Shown here one piece after another: positions 62,167-64,000 of a stretch of 64,000 nt of DNA (positions are counted from its first letter, which is position 1; the number at the start of each line of letters is the position of its first letter). The position numbers and the translations under genes are program-made. Origin of the DNA: Phyllobacteriaceae bacterium (lineage in GTDB: Bacteria; Pseudomonadota; Alphaproteobacteria; Rhizobiales; Rhizobiaceae); contig JADJTR010000002.1 of assembly GCA_016711085.1 (NCBI GenBank), positions 626,001-690,000 on the forward strand, in the 5' to 3' direction. The notes under the pieces were generated by a model, which worked only from the letters and a program-made list of their open reading frames with translations, was not told the DNA's origin and ran no database searches.

Positions 62167-64000
62167 TCAGCCGCCGGCCGCCGCGACCTTTTGGGGCTTG
62201 CCCGCCTCTTCGCGCAGCAACGCGTCGATGCGGTCGCGTTCGCGCTTGAACGCTTCGAGTTCCGGGCCTTTCAGCACCTTGCCGGTGGGCAGGCGGATGC
62301 GCATCGGATCGACCTTCGTGCCATTGACCAGGAGTTCGAAGTGCAGATGCGCGCCGGTCGACAGGCCGGTCGTGCCGACATAGCCGATCACCTGACCCTG
62401 CTTCACCCGGACGCCGGGCGCGATGCCCTTGGCGTAGCGACTTTGGTGATTGTAGGAGGTTTCATAACCGTTGGCGTGGCGAAGGATCGTCTGCTTGCCG
62501 TAGCCGCCGGCCCAGCTCGCCTTCTCGACGACGCCGGAGGCCGCCGCGATGATCGGCGAACCTGTCGGCGCCGCCCAGTCGATGCCGGTGTGCATGCGCG
62601 AATAGCCGAGGATCGGATGGCGGCGCATGCCGAAGCCGGAGCGGAATTCGCCGTTGGGAACGGTCTTGCGCAGCATGAACTGGCGAGAAGAGCGGCCGGT
62701 TTCGTCGAAATAGTCGACGCCGCCATCCTTGGCGCGGAAGCGGTAATAGTTGCGGGTGACGCCGGAAAAGGTCGCCTGGACATAGAGCAGCTCGGAATCC
62801 TCGGTGGCTGCGCCGCTTTCGTCCGGCATCGAGAAGAACGCCGATATCCGGTCGGACGGGTTGATGCGCGCCTCGTAGTCGACATCGGCGGAGAACATGC
62901 GGATCATCTGCCGCGTCATCGCCTTCGTCATGCCATAGGAATAGGCGGCGCGATAAACGCCGTCATACATGGTCGGCAGTTCGCCGCGCACGCGCAGCGG
63001 CGGCGGCTGCCCGTCGAAAGCCGCGGCGACAGCCGGGTTGCGCTCCGGCTCCTCGACGGGCACGAACTGGTCCTGATCGTCTATGGCGATGGAAATGACG
63101 TGGGCGCCGTTCTGATAGGCGCTGACGCGGACGATGTGGTCGAGCGCCTCGTTGGTTTCCATGCCGATGCGCAACACCGAGCCGGATTCGAGGTTTTTCG
63201 ACGACAGGGCCGTCTCCAGCGCTCTCACCAGCCTGTCCGTGGCGGGATCGCGGTAGCCGGTGTCGGCCAGCACATCGGCGATGGCGCGTTGGGTGCGCAC
63301 CGGGATCACATCCTCGGCGAACGTCGCCCGCTGCTCCCCGTCGGCCGAGCGCTGCGCCACCGTGACGTTTTCGTGCAGGATGCGGGCGGCGAGGTTGGCC
63401 GAAAGGCCGCCGGGTCCGAGGTCGGCGCCAAAGCGCTGGGGATCGAGATAATGCAGCGACGCGACCTGGATGGCGCCTTCCGACAGGCCTCCGGCGGTGC
63501 TGCGCACGACCTCCTCGACTTCATGGGCGGAGAGCCTGGCGGTTTCGTCGAAGGCGGCGAGATCGAGCGGGAAATCGAGCGTGGATATGGAGATGTCGCT
63601 TTCGACCTTGTAGCCGACGACAAGGGTGGTGGGCAGGCTGTCGCCGCCGTCGCTGGCCTCCTTGTCGACCTTGGTCACCTCGGCGGGATCGAAGGGCGGG
63701 TATTTGCGCGTGGTCGCATAACCGGCGGCGAGGGCCATCTGCACGCGCATGAACGGCATCATGCGGACAATGTCCTTTTCGCCTTCGCGGGTGAGCGTCG
63801 ATATCTCCATGCGCTTGCGGTCGGTGGCGCGGGTTCGTTTCGGCGGCGGCGAAGGACGTACGGTCTTGGCCGCCTCGCCGCTTTCGCCGGCGTCGCGCCG
63901 CTGGTCCAGCGTGGCGATTTCGGGCGGCGTGGCGAGCATCTGGCGGCCTTCGAGGGCGACGTAGATGGCGACGCCCATGAGTATGCCGGACGTCAGGCCG
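62167..64000 (-). CDS. M23 family metallopeptidase (N-terminus beyond the window)
   Basis: At least 611 residues are encoded, with the reading frame open to the window edge; the first visible residues, GLTSGILMGVAIYVALEG, look like the end of a membrane anchor. The C-terminal LytM domain carries the zinc ligands in YSRMHTGIDWAAPTGSP (HxxxD) and HLHFEL, with a preceding FGMRRHPILGY, so a catalytically active peptidoglycan endopeptidase is likely. The long N-terminal part (about 400 residues) has a LysM-like/SH3-like organisation as in MepM or DipM-like enzymes. An internal ATG at 63978 is not the true start. Such enzymes are the targets of FtsEX-type control. Confidence 0.88.
   Translation of the reverse strand, partial: GLTSGILMGVAIYVALEGRQMLATPPEIATLDQRRDAGESGEAAKTVRPSPPPKRTRATDRKRMEISTLTREGEKDIVRMMPFMRVQMALAAGYATTRKYPPFDPAEVTKVDKEASDGGDSLPTTLVVGYKVESDISISTLDFPLDLAAFDETARLSAHEVEEVVRSTAGGLSEGAIQVASLHYLDPQRFGADLGPGGLSANLAARILHENVTVAQRSADGEQRATFAEDVIPVRTQRAIADVLADTGYRDPATDRLVRALETALSSKNLESGSVLRIGMETNEALDHIVRVSAYQNGAHVISIAIDDQDQFVPVEEPERNPAVAAAFDGQPPPLRVRGELPTMYDGVYRAAYSYGMTKAMTRQMIRMFSADVDYEARINPSDRISAFFSMPDESGAATEDSELLYVQATFSGVTRNYYRFRAKDGGVDYFDETGRSSRQFMLRKTVPNGEFRSGFGMRRHPILGYSRMHTGIDWAAPTGSPIIAAASGVVEKASWAGGYGKQTILRHANGYETSYNHQSRYAKGIAPGVRVKQGQVIGYVGTTGLSTGAHLHFELLVNGTKVDPMRIRLPTGKVLKGPELEAFKRERDRIDALLREEAGKPQKVAAAGG

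Overview
The window is a GC-rich chromosomal segment from an alphaproteobacterium, most probably of the order Hyphomicrobiales (Rhizobiales). The evidence is gene content and order: hisC-tyrC, ftsE-ftsX-ydcF-plsC, hpt plus a CpdR-like regulator, a TIGR02302/DUF4175 protein, lysA-lptM-argH with divergent tlpA, and further on argJ, mutT, comF, grxC, ubiG, lysC-ptsP-prfA-prmC-DUF4167-clpB. I recognise this layout as conserved core synteny of the group. No phage, plasmid, integrase, transposase or CRISPR array is visible, and one tRNA gene (Leu, CAA) is present.

Layout. 1-8.7 kb: queuosine-precursor transporter (partial), rpmB, a DUF3108 protein, an EamA exporter, a lysoplasmalogenase, gloB, a methyltransferase, hisC-tyrC, a DUF2125 protein and a ChaC-type cyclotransferase. 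8.6-13.5 kb: the minus-strand ftsE-ftsX-ydcF-plsC operon, divergent from a membrane protein-hpt-response regulator operon. 13.5-19.8 kb: the TIGR02302 protein and lysA-lptM-argH, back to back with tlpA. 19.8-21.9 kb: a three-gene cytochrome operon (a b-type cytochrome fused to a diheme c domain, an SHP/DUF1924-type cytochrome, and a second diheme cytochrome c). 21.9-24.7 kb: etfB-etfA-hbd. 24.7-25.0 kb: a MITE-like inverted-repeat element. 25.1-33.1 kb: rhomboid, PduO, HIG1-like, SDR, YihY, EamA, GluQ, AlkA, HNH, DsbB and YqaA genes. 33.2-37.7 kb: tRNA-Leu, an acyl-CoA synthetase, and a flippase plus FemAB-like acyltransferase pair. 37.7-38.5 kb: a gene-free stretch packed with palindromic repeats. 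38.5-46.5 kb: secA, a parvulin, epmA and efp, argJ-GNAT-mutT. 46.6-51.2 kb: a Flp pilin and neighbour, a methyltransferase, comF, grxC, a nitrilase-family amidase, a DUF1178 gene and ubiG. 51.4-64 kb: lysC, ptsP, prfA-prmC, a DUF4167 gene, clpB, an L,D-transpeptidase and a partial M23 peptidase.

Functional themes. Amino-acid synthesis is prominent (hisC, tyrC, lysA, lysC, argH, argJ). So is the cell envelope and division (ftsEX, plsC, secA, an L,D-transpeptidase, an M23 peptidase, a flippase). Translation (rpmB, efp/epmA, prfA/prmC, gluQ) and redox or electron transfer (ETF, the SHP cytochrome operon, tlpA, dsbB, glutaredoxin) are also represented. Good candidate promoters can be read for rpmB, tRNA-Leu, secA and clpB (the last heat-shock type). 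A full CtrA-type box lies between ftsE and the operon encoding the CpdR-like regulator.

A caveat governs the whole annotation. Ten conserved genes are interrupted by one or two small frameshifts (12 events). Most look like single-base losses in short homopolymers, and the frame reopens immediately with conserved sequence. This pattern looks like residual sequencing or assembly error rather than gene decay. The affected genes are annotated as full-length CDS spans with the shift position stated.
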